Source: Pseudomonadota bacterium (GTDB lineage Bacteria > Pseudomonadota > Alphaproteobacteria > Sphingomonadales > Sphingomonadaceae). From it: a DNA stretch of 64,000 nucleotides. This document shows, in pieces, positions 8,601 through 18,117 of this stretch. How positions within the stretch are numbered: the first letter of the stretch is position 1; every line of letters begins with the position of its first letter. The translations under genes were made by a program, and so were the position numbers. The notes under the pieces are model-generated. The model was not told the DNA's origin and ran no database searches. It saw only the letters and a list, made by a program, of their open reading frames with translations. The stretch spans positions 62,001-126,000 of the forward strand of contig JAEXFD010000048.1 of NCBI GenBank assembly GCA_023400405.1, given 5' to 3'.

Positions 8601-9770
8601 TCACGTCATCATCATGGTCGATGGCGCGCGCGGGTCCAACATCTCTTGCTCAAGCGAATGCGCACCTTCCGATCCCAGGAAGCGTGCCAAGCCAGCAAAC
8701 GCCGAATCGCCCGGGATATTCTCGAGGCCTTTCATGGGCGACACGGCCTGCCCGTGGGAAATCGCCAATGCCTCGTTCATCAGGTGCGGCACGACCGGCC
8801 AGGGCAGCGACTGCTCTAGAAACCTCCCTATCCGCACGCCGCCTGCATCGATGTCACCCCAATGATGCAGACGGCGTGTGTCGGCCAGATCCAACAGGCG
8901 GCGCAGCGCGCGGATAACAGCCTGAGCGGGGAAGCCACCACAATAGACGACCAGGTCTCCCTCGCCCCGGCACTCGCGGACATGCCGATGGAAGCTCTCC
9001 AGATTCTCGATGGTCAGGACGGAGCGTACCTGGCCCTCCAAAGCCAGATCCGTCGCCGCTTCGGGCGGCAATCCGAGATAGGCCAGCCCGCTGGCGCTCA
9101 AGCCGTTGATCGCAACCGGTCCCGCGAGCAGGAGCGGCTGCGGGAACTTGGCGAGACCCAGCTCCTCCAGCGCCTGATCACGTTCCAGCGCGGGATCGAG
9201 GCGACCGCTGAGCCTGAGATACGCTAGCAATTTCGCGAGATTGCGCTCAAGCGCTTTGCTGTCGCCGAGCAACCGCGCCGAGCGCGTGCGTAGCGGTAGC
9301 GGGCCGGTCTCCAGCGGTGCGAACGCGGCATCAGCCGCCCGGACCAGAGCGATCGCTTCCTCGACCGCGGCCGGCGCCAACCCGAGATAGTTGCGGCCAT
9401 CGGCCCAGGCGTCACAGATTGCTGTGAGTAGCGTGCACCCGACGTCGGTTACGGGTTGGCAGGCTACGAGCCTTCGCACCGCTGCGTCCTGCTGCTCGAC
9501 AGCCGGCGTGCGGCCAAGATGCCGGTAGAGCCGATCTGCATCGACGAGGATGACACGCGCAATCAGGTGCGGCGCATCCCGATCCCACTCGAGCGTGACG
9601 GCACCTGTGTCGCGGGCAGCTGCCAACCCGGCAATCAAATGATCGCGTTCGCTGCTTCCGGCGAAGGCGAGACTGGGCCGGGCGGTGATCCGTCGTGTCC
9701 GCTCCACCCGGCGCTCGTGCCGGTCGAGCAGTTCCTGCAGCAATCGGCCCGGGTCGGTCTCGCGCTTCAT
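8601..9770 (-). CDS. jetD: Wadjet type I JetD, TOPRIM-type nuclease subunit
   Basis: A 389-aa protein with the DUF3322/DUF2220 architecture of JetD, the subunit that cuts circular plasmid DNA once the SMC complex has extruded it. The C-terminal TOPRIM region shows TIENLESFH with its acidic residue, GDLVVYCGGFP, and RLHHWGDIDAGGVRIGRFLE, whose GDIDAGG supplies the metal-binding Asp pair. Its start overlaps jetC by 4 bp (ATGA), so it is translationally coupled as the last gene of the operon. Length fits the family. Confidence 0.95.
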   Translation of the reverse strand: MKRETDPGRLLQELLDRHERRVERTRRITARPSLAFAGSSERDHLIAGLAAARDTGAVTLEWDRDAPHLIARVILVDADRLYRHLGRTPAVEQQDAAVRRLVACQPVTDVGCTLLTAICDAWADGRNYLGLAPAAVEEAIALVRAADAAFAPLETGPLPLRTRSARLLGDSKALERNLAKLLAYLRLSGRLDPALERDQALEELGLAKFPQPLLLAGPVAINGLSASGLAYLGLPPEAATDLALEGQVRSVLTIENLESFHRHVRECRGEGDLVVYCGGFPAQAVIRALRRLLDLADTRRLHHWGDIDAGGVRIGRFLEQSLPWPVVPHLMNEALAISHGQAVSPMKGLENIPGDSAFAGLARFLGSEGAHSLEQEMLDPRAPSTMMMT

Positions 9771-12700
9771 TCCGCCGCAGCTTGGGAGATCGGCCGGAAC
9801 GCCTCGACGCCGCGATGGACAGGATTGGCATCGATCAGGGCCTGGCGTGCCTCGAGCCCGGGATAGGTGACGGTGACCACCGGCTCCTGGGTATCGGGCC
9901 GTCGATTGACCGAAACGATGGTGTCCACGGTTTCGAGGAACATGCCGCGCACCTTGTCGGGCGCGGCCACCACCACCTGGAGATGAAGATCGGAGAAGAA
10001 GGACAGCAGCGCCTGAGTGTTGGGCGCATCCAGATTGTTGAAGGCCTCGTCGAATACGACCAGCCCCAGCCCTTCGGGGTCGCCATGGCTGGTCTTGGGG
10101 TAATAAGCAGCCGCCATAGCGGCGCCCACCGCGACATAATATGGCGCCTGTTTCTGGCCGCCCGAGCCCGTGACGGAACGCTTGCTGAGGGTTGTCACCT
10201 GGCCGCGGTCATTGGTCATCTCAAGGTCGAAATCGAAGAACTTGCGATAGTCCTGAAGGTCCTTGACCAGTTCCTCGTCCGACAGTCGCCGCATCAGCTC
10301 GCGAAAGCCTTCCTTGATCCTCGGATCGAGCGTGTCGTCGTCGAGCATGGCAAGACCTAGCTGCGGCTCCCGGGCGATGGCGTCGGCAAGGGTGTGGACC
10401 GGCTTCATCGTCGGATTGACATGGTAGCGGAACGCGTAGGTCTGGCCGGTGAAATGCCGCCCATCCAGATTGCGGTTGAGGCGATCGATCTGTGCCTTCG
10501 CCTTCTGAAACTTGTCCGAGAGCCGGTTGATCAGCCCTTCGGTCAGATCCTTCTCCATCTGGATGCGCGCGTCGGTGAAGGCTTCGCGATACTGACGCAG
10601 TTCATCCTGCTCCAGTTGACGCTCCTTCAGCTGGCACCATCTCAGAATAGCAACGTCGCTATCGTCGGGGATCGGCGAGGCACCGACATGTTGCCCAACA
10701 AACTGGACGAACAGCGTCCGCCCACGCTTGGCGCTGTCGTCGGCGAGGCGCGGCAGCGTCTCAGCATCACGCCGATTGCGCGCGACCAGGTCCGCAAGCT
10801 GGGCAGCAGGATCCGTGCCTTCCGGCACCATCTCGGCGGCGATAGCCACGCGCGTCCGGGCGCGCTCGATAACGTCCTCGATCCCGACCAGCTCGATCAG
10901 GGTCCGGATCGGATCGGCGGCTTCACAGGCTTCGGCGACGTGCTCGTCGCCTGCGCGCGCATCGCGATCCTTGAGATTGACCCCGACGTCGACTTGCAGC
11001 TTGGTGTCTGACGCCTGCAATTGCTTGATCCGGGGCTGGATCTCCTCTGCGATCTCTGCCTGATAGCCCTTGATGTCGCCTTCGAGGGCGCGGATTTCCT
11101 CGCGCGTCTGTCGCGTCTCGGGTGTCTCAATCTGCTCGCGCGCCTGCGCATTGCCGCGCAGCGCCGCCTCGGCATCGGCGATCTGGCCGAGCGCCATGGC
11201 CAGTGCGTCGGCCGGCTCGTCCTCGGCTGCCGCGATCGCGGCCAGGGCCGTGCCGAGCGCCTCGCGCTGCGTTAGCAGCGCGCGATATTCATCGGACAAC
11301 TGGACGAGGTCTGCTTTTGCACGTTCGAGCGCCGACCGCTGTGCGGTCTTGCCGAAGATCGGCTGGATGTCGCGATAGACGCGCAGTCCCATCCCGGCGG
11401 TCGTCTTGCCGCGCTTGGTGACCGCCTGCTCCATGCGGCGGAGATCATCGTCGGTCTCCGCGCGTTCGAACCTTCCGACCTGGCGTTCGATGTACGCGCG
11501 GGCATCCTGGTCCGTGGTCACCAGAATAGCCGCGATCGAGTTGGCCGAGGTGCTGCCGCGCCATCCGCGCGTCTTGCGCGTATCGACCAGCCGGCAAATA
11601 TCGAATTTGCCGCGATCAAGATTGCGACTGCGATAGAGCAGCTCGAAGGCATCGTCGACGCGGTCGGGCGGCACGAGCAACGCTTCGCGATTTGGGCCGA
11701 GCAGCATCTCCAAAGCCATCGCCCAGGCGGGCTCGGAGACATCGACAATATCGGGCAACGGTGTGGGCTTGATGCCCTCGGCCTGGAGCAGGCGAATGAA
11801 CTCTCGGACTGGCGGCGACAGGATCGCCCCTTCCGCGGCATTGGCGATCGCCTGCTCCAGCTCGTCCATGCGCTCCTTCATCGCCGACAACTGGCTTCGC
11901 ACGGCCTCTTCCTGTTGGAGAAAGCTCTGCCGGGCACTCGCCAGAGGCAGGATACGTCGTTCAAGCGCCACAAGCTCGGTATCGATCGCCGCGAGCGTTT
12001 CGACGGTACGGCCGCGTGCTTGCGCGGTCAGCTCCTGGGCGGCACGAAGCGCGTCGCCAAGATGAAGCGGCACGCGATCGGGAATCCGGGCGAGCTCCCC
12101 TAGCCGGAGCAGCTGCGTGAGGCGGCGCTGGGCGGCAAGGCGTCCCAGCCGCTGCTTTTCGAGTTCGGCGGTGCGCTCGGCATCGAGCGAACGCAGCTGG
12201 GTCGAAGCGGGAGACTCGGCAAGCAGAGATTTGAGACGGAGGATGTCTTCCTCGCACTGGCGGACCGACTGCTCATGGCGGCGCTTGGCCTCGCCTTCGC
12301 GCTCGACCTCGCGCGCGATCTCGTCGCGTTGGCCATGGAGACGCTCGATCACCAGGTCGAGACGGCGGCGCTCGGCATGGGCGATCTCGAAGCTGAGCAC
12401 ATTATGGCGCACGAGATGCTGCGCCCAGACCTGCATGCGCCGCCGGGCCTCGGCGATCTCCTCGAGCTGCTGCTCGCGTTTCTTCACTTCATTCTCGAGG
12501 AAGCGATAGCGTTCGATCGACCCCTTGAGCGCCTCGACGTCGATATGGTCCTCTTCGAGGATGTGCTTGCGCACAAAGCGGGTGGGATCGTCGATCGGCT
12601 CGAAGGCAATCGATTCCTTGAAGTTGCGCAACACCTGCTTGGAGTCGGGTGCAGCGCTGCGCGGGCGCATCGCCAGCAAATAGTCGTCGACATAGCCGAT

Positions 12701-13225
12701 GGCGCTGCCGGCATGATTGCGAAGGCCTGGGCAGAGTTCCTTCAGTTTCTCGATCAGCCGGCTCGCGACGGGCACCACGCGCCTGCCACCCTCGCGTGTC
12801 TCGATAAGGAGATCGAGATGAAGCGCGAGACCGGGCGCCACGAAACGTGCGCGCAAGTCGTGGAGCCGTTCGCTGGCGTGGGCGCTGAAGATCAGCCCGA
12901 TCGTGACCGGCGTGCCTGACAGCCGATCCCGGAACACCAGCGCGATCAGCGAATCCGCAGCACTGCGGGCGGGTCCTTCCGTCGAGATATGGCTGTCGAA
13001 GCCCAGGCAATAATCGCGGATTGTCCGCTCGTTACGCCCGCCAGTGGACTTGTTGAGGTCGTACCAGGTCGAGCTGGCCCCGGTGACAATCACCTGCAAC
13101 GCATCGATAATCGTACTCTTGCCCGCCCCGGTTGGCCCGAGCACAGCGACACTCCCGCGCACCTCGACGTCCTGGCTGGCCAGCCTGCCCCAATTGTGAA
13201 GAACGATCCGCTCCAGCTCATGCAT
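9767..13225 (-). CDS. jetC: Wadjet type I JetC, SMC/MukB-like ATPase
   Basis: A 1152-aa SMC-like motor subunit of Wadjet. The Walker A loop GPTGAGKST lies near residue 30. Long coiled coils (about 230-480 and 640-950) flank a hinge-like region near 480-640. The C-terminal head has the ABC signature TGSGGQKQAPYYVAVG and the Walker B LGLVVFDEAFNNLD. JetC dimers with JetA and JetB extrude DNA loops and recognise small circular DNA. It overlaps jetB by 8 bp and jetD by 4 bp, consistent with one operon transcribed leftwards from about 15.4 kb. All ATPase motifs are intact. Confidence 0.96.
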   Translation of the reverse strand: MHELERIVLHNWGRLASQDVEVRGSVAVLGPTGAGKSTIIDALQVIVTGASSTWYDLNKSTGGRNERTIRDYCLGFDSHISTEGPARSAADSLIALVFRDRLSGTPVTIGLIFSAHASERLHDLRARFVAPGLALHLDLLIETREGGRRVVPVASRLIEKLKELCPGLRNHAGSAIGYVDDYLLAMRPRSAAPDSKQVLRNFKESIAFEPIDDPTRFVRKHILEEDHIDVEALKGSIERYRFLENEVKKREQQLEEIAEARRRMQVWAQHLVRHNVLSFEIAHAERRRLDLVIERLHGQRDEIAREVEREGEAKRRHEQSVRQCEEDILRLKSLLAESPASTQLRSLDAERTAELEKQRLGRLAAQRRLTQLLRLGELARIPDRVPLHLGDALRAAQELTAQARGRTVETLAAIDTELVALERRILPLASARQSFLQQEEAVRSQLSAMKERMDELEQAIANAAEGAILSPPVREFIRLLQAEGIKPTPLPDIVDVSEPAWAMALEMLLGPNREALLVPPDRVDDAFELLYRSRNLDRGKFDICRLVDTRKTRGWRGSTSANSIAAILVTTDQDARAYIERQVGRFERAETDDDLRRMEQAVTKRGKTTAGMGLRVYRDIQPIFGKTAQRSALERAKADLVQLSDEYRALLTQREALGTALAAIAAAEDEPADALAMALGQIADAEAALRGNAQAREQIETPETRQTREEIRALEGDIKGYQAEIAEEIQPRIKQLQASDTKLQVDVGVNLKDRDARAGDEHVAEACEAADPIRTLIELVGIEDVIERARTRVAIAAEMVPEGTDPAAQLADLVARNRRDAETLPRLADDSAKRGRTLFVQFVGQHVGASPIPDDSDVAILRWCQLKERQLEQDELRQYREAFTDARIQMEKDLTEGLINRLSDKFQKAKAQIDRLNRNLDGRHFTGQTYAFRYHVNPTMKPVHTLADAIAREPQLGLAMLDDDTLDPRIKEGFRELMRRLSDEELVKDLQDYRKFFDFDLEMTNDRGQVTTLSKRSVTGSGGQKQAPYYVAVGAAMAAAYYPKTSHGDPEGLGLVVFDEAFNNLDAPNTQALLSFFSDLHLQVVVAAPDKVRGMFLETVDTIVSVNRRPDTQEPVVTVTYPGLEARQALIDANPVHRGVEAFRPISQAAAE

Positions 13226-13970
13226 CGCCGTCGTCCTCGATCACCGCGTCAACATCCTCTTGCGCTGCCTCTGCGGCGATGTCCTCACTGCCGAGATTGG
13301 CGCGATAGTCGGCGACATGGCCGAGCATCGAATCCGCGCCGACAATGACGACTGCGGCCTCCGTGTCGGCTTCGGCTGCTTCGAAAGCCTGCCGCTCGAG
13401 CCACTGAATGACGGCTTCGACATAGACATCCGGTACCAGCGACGTGATGCCCGGCATGATCGACAGCTGGAGGATCTGCTCTTCGGGATCGTTCTCGCCG
13501 ATGCGGACCAGGCCCTTACGCTGGAAGAATTTCAGAATCTCGTGCAGCCGCTTGACGGCAGGCGGCTCCTCGCCTGCGCTGCGGAGCCGGTCGTGGAGAT
13601 CATCGGTGTTGGAATCGACCCGCCCCCGTTCGTCGAGCGAGCTGATATTCTCGGCGTAGAGCAGCCGCAGGATCAGGAGGACGACGGTCTCATCCTTCTT
13701 CAGCCGCGCCATGTTGACGCCATAGACGACGCTCTGGGTCTCGAGCACGAGCATGTTCGCGACCGTGTGATGAACGAGCTTGTAGCCGAAAGCAGCGACG
13801 ATCGGCTGCACCTGCGCGAGATGGCGGGCAATGATCCGATAGGCCGGCGGATAGGGCCAATCCTCATAGAGGCATTGGTGGAACAGCAGCGCCTGGAGCG
13901 CCGATTGCAGATCCTCTTCCTCGACCTTGCCGCCGTCGAGGATCGCGGCGACCTCACGCAGCTCAGCCAT
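13218..13970 (-). CDS. jetB: Wadjet type I JetB, MukE-like subunit (DUF4194)
   Basis: A 250-aa protein matching DUF4194, the KITE (MukE-like winged-helix) subunit of Wadjet. Conserved-looking blocks are ALLFHQCLYEDWPYPPAYRI (about residues 27-46), LVLETQSVVYGVNMARLKKD and ETVVLLILRLLYAE. KITE subunits bind the JetA kleisin and DNA. It overlaps jetA and jetC by 8 bp each. The acidic C-terminal tail (about 215-250) is low complexity. Confidence 0.94.
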   Translation of the reverse strand: MAELREVAAILDGGKVEEEDLQSALQALLFHQCLYEDWPYPPAYRIIARHLAQVQPIVAAFGYKLVHHTVANMLVLETQSVVYGVNMARLKKDETVVLLILRLLYAENISSLDERGRVDSNTDDLHDRLRSAGEEPPAVKRLHEILKFFQRKGLVRIGENDPEEQILQLSIMPGITSLVPDVYVEAVIQWLERQAFEAAEADTEAAVVIVGADSMLGHVADYRANLGSEDIAAEAAQEDVDAVIEDDGDA

Positions 13971-15375
13971 TGGCGATCTCCAGCTTGCGCCGGATCACGA
14001 AGTTGCGTCGCTCGATCCAATCATTGGCGACCGTTCCCTCCCCCTCTTGGTAGTCGTAGCGGTTGTTGAGCGGTGCGAGGCCGGCCTCGTGCAAGCGCTC
14101 GAAGGCCAGGAAATCGTCAAGATCGGCGACCGGAAATTCGGCACCTGACAATTCGCTACGTTCGCCAAGCGCACCCTCAACATAGGCGGCGAGACGCTCC
14201 GGCGAGACGCTGACGCGCAACTGGAAGAGGTCTACGGCACGCAAATAGAGGGCAAGCGCCGGATCGGGCGGCCGGACTTCGACCTCCCGTTCGGCGGGTT
14301 CCCGCCTACGTCGCGGCGGCAGGTATATCTGGTGTGGCGCCAGCGGCAGCGTTTCGAGCTGGAGGCGCACGCGCGCCTCGACGGGTGCCTCGTCGCCGAT
14401 CCCCGACTTGCCGAGCATCTCAAGCGCGACCAGGATACGCTCGGTGCTGATCGTCGCCATGCGGTCGCTGAACCGCACGACATTCGTCATGCGCCGCTCT
14501 ATCCGATAAGTCGTAGTCTCGATATCGCGGACATGGTCGTCGATCGCGGAGAAGACCCGGATCACGTCACGCAGGTCGCCGATGATGTCGCCGTGCGCAT
14601 TCGCGGGCTTGCGGGCGATGCCGCCTTTTACCCAGCCCTGGGCGATGGCATCGAGCGTGCCGTCATCGGCCAGCAGGCTTTCCCCGATTGCGATGATCTC
14701 GCCGCGAAAACGATAAGGGCTCTCGCGCGAGTGAAGATTGCGATAGTCCTGGGCGACGCTGGCTTCGATGAAATCGCGCACGAAGCGGCGAACCAGGGCG
14801 GCCGCAGTCGGCTCCTTCATGATGAGATCTTCGACACGGCGCATCGTGCCAGCCACGGTCCGCAGGTGATTCATGAAGCCCCGCGCGGCGAGCGCGGCCT
14901 CGCGGACGTTGAGCGCTTTGACCGTCGGTTCGCTCGCGACAGACTGGAGGAGCGTCAGGACGTTGAGCACTGCACCGCCATAAGAGCGCACGCGCCCGCT
15001 CTGGATGTCGAGCAGGGTGTGGAGCAGCAGCCGAGCCGATGGATCGAAGTCCACGACCTTCCGGTAACGATCCTTATATTCGATCAGCCAGCCCGTATCC
15101 CTTAGCCGGTGATAGGCGGCGACATGACTCTGGCCGCTTTCGGCGCCATCGCCGGCCAACGCATCGATGGCAGCGAGGCGGCCAGTCCGATCGATAAATT
15201 CCGAAATGGATGAAAATAGCCGCTTGCGCGTGACGATCTCACCCGCGACGCCGAACGGGTCTTCGGCAAGATGGGTCAGAAGATCCGCGAAGAAATACCG
15301 TGCCGACCCGCTGAATAGGCGAAACAGGTTCGCGGGCACGGTTCCAAATAGCGGCCTTTCCGCAAATTCTGCCAC
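13963..15375 (-). CDS. jetA: Wadjet type I JetA, MukF-like kleisin subunit (DUF3375)
   Basis: A 470-aa protein of the DUF3375 family, the kleisin of type I Wadjet, which bridges the JetC heads. It begins with a GTG codon at 15375 preceded by a purine-rich GGGGGGAA. The N-terminal domain contains LFRLFSGSARYFFADLLTHL, followed by helical segments including RVEDLIMKEPTAAALVRRFV. It is the first gene of jetABCD, and the upstream 200 bp contains an AT-rich patch (about 15,415-15,445) suitable for the promoter. DUF3375 is what places the system in type I. Confidence 0.93.
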   Translation of the reverse strand: MAEFAERPLFGTVPANLFRLFSGSARYFFADLLTHLAEDPFGVAGEIVTRKRLFSSISEFIDRTGRLAAIDALAGDGAESGQSHVAAYHRLRDTGWLIEYKDRYRKVVDFDPSARLLLHTLLDIQSGRVRSYGGAVLNVLTLLQSVASEPTVKALNVREAALAARGFMNHLRTVAGTMRRVEDLIMKEPTAAALVRRFVRDFIEASVAQDYRNLHSRESPYRFRGEIIAIGESLLADDGTLDAIAQGWVKGGIARKPANAHGDIIGDLRDVIRVFSAIDDHVRDIETTTYRIERRMTNVVRFSDRMATISTERILVALEMLGKSGIGDEAPVEARVRLQLETLPLAPHQIYLPPRRRREPAEREVEVRPPDPALALYLRAVDLFQLRVSVSPERLAAYVEGALGERSELSGAEFPVADLDDFLAFERLHEAGLAPLNNRYDYQEGEGTVANDWIERRNFVIRRKLEIANG

Positions 15376-15589
15376 ACGTTCCCCCCGGGCGGTGAACCCG
15401 TCTCTTTCCGACTTAAGTGTTCGATCTTATTTTCTGATAATGCAAGCGCGAGGCGAAGCGCACGCGCCTTTCCGCCAGCCGATCGTCACCGCCAGGCCGA
15501 GACCCGCGGCGCGGGGCTCGGTGGCCGGCCCCGCCGGCCATAGAGCGGCGGTCGCCCGGCACCGCCGGGCGAGGCGCAAACCGACCTGC

Positions 15590-16373
15590 TCAATCCCGCC
15601 GCCGCATCAGCACCCGGTAGCCGCCGCCGGCGAGCCGCCGCGCATCGGCGGCGAGACGCCGCACCCGCGACCGAATCGAATCCGCGCGCCGATCTCCCCC
15701 TCCCTGGCCCGAAGCGTCGCCGAACAGCACCCGGGCGATCTCGCGCTGGCTCGCGCCGGCCAGCAAGGCATCATGGACGCGCAGCGCAAGGATCCAGCGC
15801 TCGACGCGCCGGTCGGGCGGATAAAGCGCGCGGGAGAAGCGCCCCTTGCGGCAGAGATCGAGCAGGCGCCGCAGCGGCAGGATCCGGGCTTCGGCGGACG
15901 CCACGCCCTTCAGCCGGTATTCGAGCAACACCGGCTCACCCCCGCTCAGGCTGCCCTGCTCGATGTCGAGCCGGATATGGTGCCAGCCGTCCGACAGCAC
16001 GGCATGCTCGCCGTGCCGGTCGCGGACCACCGTCAGCCAGGGCGCGAGCAAGGCCGGATCGATCGCGTCGGGATCCCCGCGCCCGATCGGGCTGGCGACG
16101 ACGCGCAGCGTCCCGGGATCGAAATCGGCATGCCAGATGATCCGCGCGTCCGGGGCCTCGACCTCCGGCCGCTCGGCGAAAGTGAATCCCCCATTGGACG
16201 GGGTCGTCGCCCGACCCGGGAAGCGGCGCGCCGGTGCCGCGCGTCGCCGTGCTGGCGCGGGCATGCCAGGCGATATAGCCGGGATCGCGGCGCAGCCACT
16301 CCCACATCAGGCCGGCACGGTCGAGCCCGCGCAGCCGTGCATAGTCGCGCGCATCGCGCCAGTCGCCTGCCAT
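15590..16373 (-). pseudogene. DUF6499-DUF2285 regulator split by a single-base frameshift
   Basis: The first part (start 16373) reads MAGDWRDARDYARLRGLDRA, then LMWEWLRRDPGYIAWHARA, the DUF6499 N-terminus of regulators found on sphingomonad conjugative elements. After DDPVQWG the frame becomes unrelated. The neighbouring frame continues as FTFAERPEVEAPDARIIWHA and the DUF2285 domain to 15590, ending in RVLMRRRD. The switch falls in a run of five C (16,188-16,192, plus strand); removing one base joins both halves into one protein of about 260 aa. It is either a true pseudogene or a homopolymer sequencing error. Intact relatives are usually beside conjugation genes. Confidence 0.82.
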
Positions 16374-16471
16374 GCGATCAGCCCCGCCGGGTCATGTCGA
16401 GGAACAGTGCAACCAGAGCGGCGCCCAATCACTCCGAAATGGAGGATTAAGCCCCGCCAGACGATGCGGAA

Positions 16472-16486
16472 TATATTGACAATATA
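16472..16486. promoter_or_regulatory. AT-rich perfect palindrome upstream of luxR
   Basis: TATATTG and CAATATA flank a single A, forming a 15-bp perfect inverted repeat in otherwise GC-rich DNA. It lies between the divergent DUF6499-DUF2285 gene and luxR and is followed by an AT-rich stretch to about 16,500. It is a plausible operator or promoter element, possibly for LuxR, but it does not match a lux box that I know. Confidence 0.45.
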
Positions 16487-16649
16487 AACTTGACTCCTTT
16501 GCCCTCCAAGTCACTGTTGCCGCGATGATTTGTGTGCGTATTGCCTGACGGCGGGGTGAGAAGCCGCCGTCCGGCCCGAGAATGCGGGAAAGGTCGATCC
16601 GGGGGTCGACGGCAGCTTGAGATGCCGCCCGGGGTCGAGTGGGTGCCCG

Positions 16650-17399
16650 ATGGGCATGCACGCAATGGGGCCATTCGTCCGGGCGGTCGAGGCAGCGACG
16701 AGCGCGGACGAGCTGGCGACGGCGATGGTCGAGATCTGCGCGATACTGGGGTTCGAGTATTTCGCGCTGACCCATCATGTCGACATGCCGAGCCCGACCG
16801 GCACCGACATCCGCCTCCACAATTATCCTGCACAATGGGCGGACTATTATGACGCGCAGGCCCTCGGCGTGTCGGACCCGGTGCACCGGGCAAGCCATGT
16901 CACGAGCCTCGGCTTCCCCTGGTCGCGGCTGCACGACATGATCACGCTGACGCCGCGTGACCGGCACGTACTCGCGCTGGGCGCACAGCAGGGCATCGGC
17001 GACGGCTTCACCGTGCCGGCGAACATCCCCGGCGAGACGCTCGGCTCCTGTTCCTTCGCCAATACCGCCGGCCGGCCCTTGCCCGAGGCGATGCTGCCGC
17101 TCGCGCAATGGGCCGGGCTGTTCGCCTTCGAGGGGGCACGCCGGCTGTGGTCGACGCGCAGGATCGATACGAAGGCGAAAGCGCCGGTGCTGACCGACCG
17201 CCAGCGCGACTGCCTCCTGTGGGCCGCGCGCGGCAAGGGCGACTGGGAGATCAGCCGCATTCTCGGACTCAGCGAGGAAACCGTGGCGCGCCATATCAAG
17301 CAGGCGTGCGAGCGGTACGGCGTGAACAAACGGACATTGGCGGCGATCCGGGCGCTGTTCGACGGAACGCTCACCTTCACCGACATCTTCAAGCGCTGA
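16650..17399 (+). CDS. LuxR-family quorum-sensing regulator with autoinducer-binding domain
   Basis: A protein of about 249 aa. The N-terminal autoinducer-binding domain includes YPAQWADYYDAQALGVSDPV, with the Trp, Tyr and Asp spacing that binds acyl-homoserine lactones in LuxR proteins, and FPWSRLHDM. The C-terminal LuxR helix-turn-helix runs from LTDRQRDCLLWAARGKGDWE to SEETVARHIKQACERYGVNK. A TTG at 16617 and other ATGs at 16656 and 16665 are possible starts; none has a strong ribosome-binding site, so 16650 is a compromise. luxI follows 79 bp downstream in the same direction, so the pair is probably a cognate sensor and synthase. Confidence 0.9.
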   Translation: MGMHAMGPFVRAVEAATSADELATAMVEICAILGFEYFALTHHVDMPSPTGTDIRLHNYPAQWADYYDAQALGVSDPVHRASHVTSLGFPWSRLHDMITLTPRDRHVLALGAQQGIGDGFTVPANIPGETLGSCSFANTAGRPLPEAMLPLAQWAGLFAFEGARRLWSTRRIDTKAKAPVLTDRQRDCLLWAARGKGDWEISRILGLSEETVARHIKQACERYGVNKRTLAAIRALFDGTLTFTDIFKR

Positions 17400-17444
17400 C
17401 TATACCCCTTTTCCGGCATATCGCGACGGCGGCGCAATCGCGAC

Positions 17445-17468
17445 CCTTGGTCTCCCAAACGACCAAGG
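17445..17468 (+). promoter_or_regulatory. Inverted repeat covering the luxI ribosome-binding site
   Basis: CCTTGGTC and GACCAAGG are perfect 8-bp arms around 8 nt. The right arm contains the first bases of the luxI Shine-Dalgarno sequence (AAGGAG at 17,465-17,470), 8 nt before the ATG. As DNA it could be a LuxR operator; as RNA it could mask the ribosome-binding site. Confidence 0.5.
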
Positions 17469-17478
17469 AGCCAAGACC

Positions 17479-18099
17479 ATGTTGCATGCGATGGGAGCCG
17501 GAGCCGCCCCGGTGCCGGACAAGGTGCTGCAGGGGATGTTCGCCGCGCGCAAGCAGGTGTTCGTCGACCTGCTGAAATGGGACGTGCCGGTGCTGGCCGG
17601 CGCCTATGAGGTCGACCAGTTCGACGACCCGCACGCGCACTATCTGGTGCTCGCCGACCGTGAGGGCGGCCATCTCGGCTCGGCGCGGCTGCTGCCGACG
17701 ACGCGGCCGCATATCCTGGACAGCTTCTATCCCGAGCTGTGCGAGGGAGCGCCGCCGAGCGGTCCCGACATCTTCGAGGTGACGCGCTTCTGCCTCGACC
17801 GCAGCCTCACCGCCCGCGAGCGCCGCGGCGTGCGCGACACGCTGGTCACGGCACTCGCCGACCATGCGCTCGCCAACGGCATCCGCCGCTACAGCGCGAT
17901 CGCCGAGATGGGCTGGCTGCAGCAGATCCTCGCATTCGGCTGGTGCTGCCGCCCGCTCGGCCTGCCGGTGACGATCGAGGGCAAGATGCTCGGCGCGCTC
18001 GCCATCGAGATCGAGCCCGACACGCCGCGCAAGCTCGCCGCGACGGGCATCACGCCCCTACCCCACCTGCTGGACGGCGCCAGCCGCGCGGCGGCCTGA
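17479..18099 (+). CDS. LuxI-family acyl-homoserine-lactone synthase
   Basis: A 206-aa autoinducer synthase that would make an acyl-homoserine lactone from S-adenosylmethionine and an acyl carrier. Conserved features are ARKQVFVDLLKWDVP (about residues 18-32) with the Arg and Trp of the family, EVDQFDDPHAHYLVL with its Glu/Asp pairs, and GSARLLPTTRPHIL. EVTRFCLDR follows near 98-106. The start is supported by AAGGAG at good spacing. It lies directly after luxR. The acyl chain cannot be predicted from sequence. Confidence 0.93.
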   Translation: MLHAMGAGAAPVPDKVLQGMFAARKQVFVDLLKWDVPVLAGAYEVDQFDDPHAHYLVLADREGGHLGSARLLPTTRPHILDSFYPELCEGAPPSGPDIFEVTRFCLDRSLTARERRGVRDTLVTALADHALANGIRRYSAIAEMGWLQQILAFGWCCRPLGLPVTIEGKMLGALAIEIEPDTPRKLAATGITPLPHLLDGASRAAA

Positions 18100-18117
18100 C
18101 CCGGGAGGAGCACTGTT

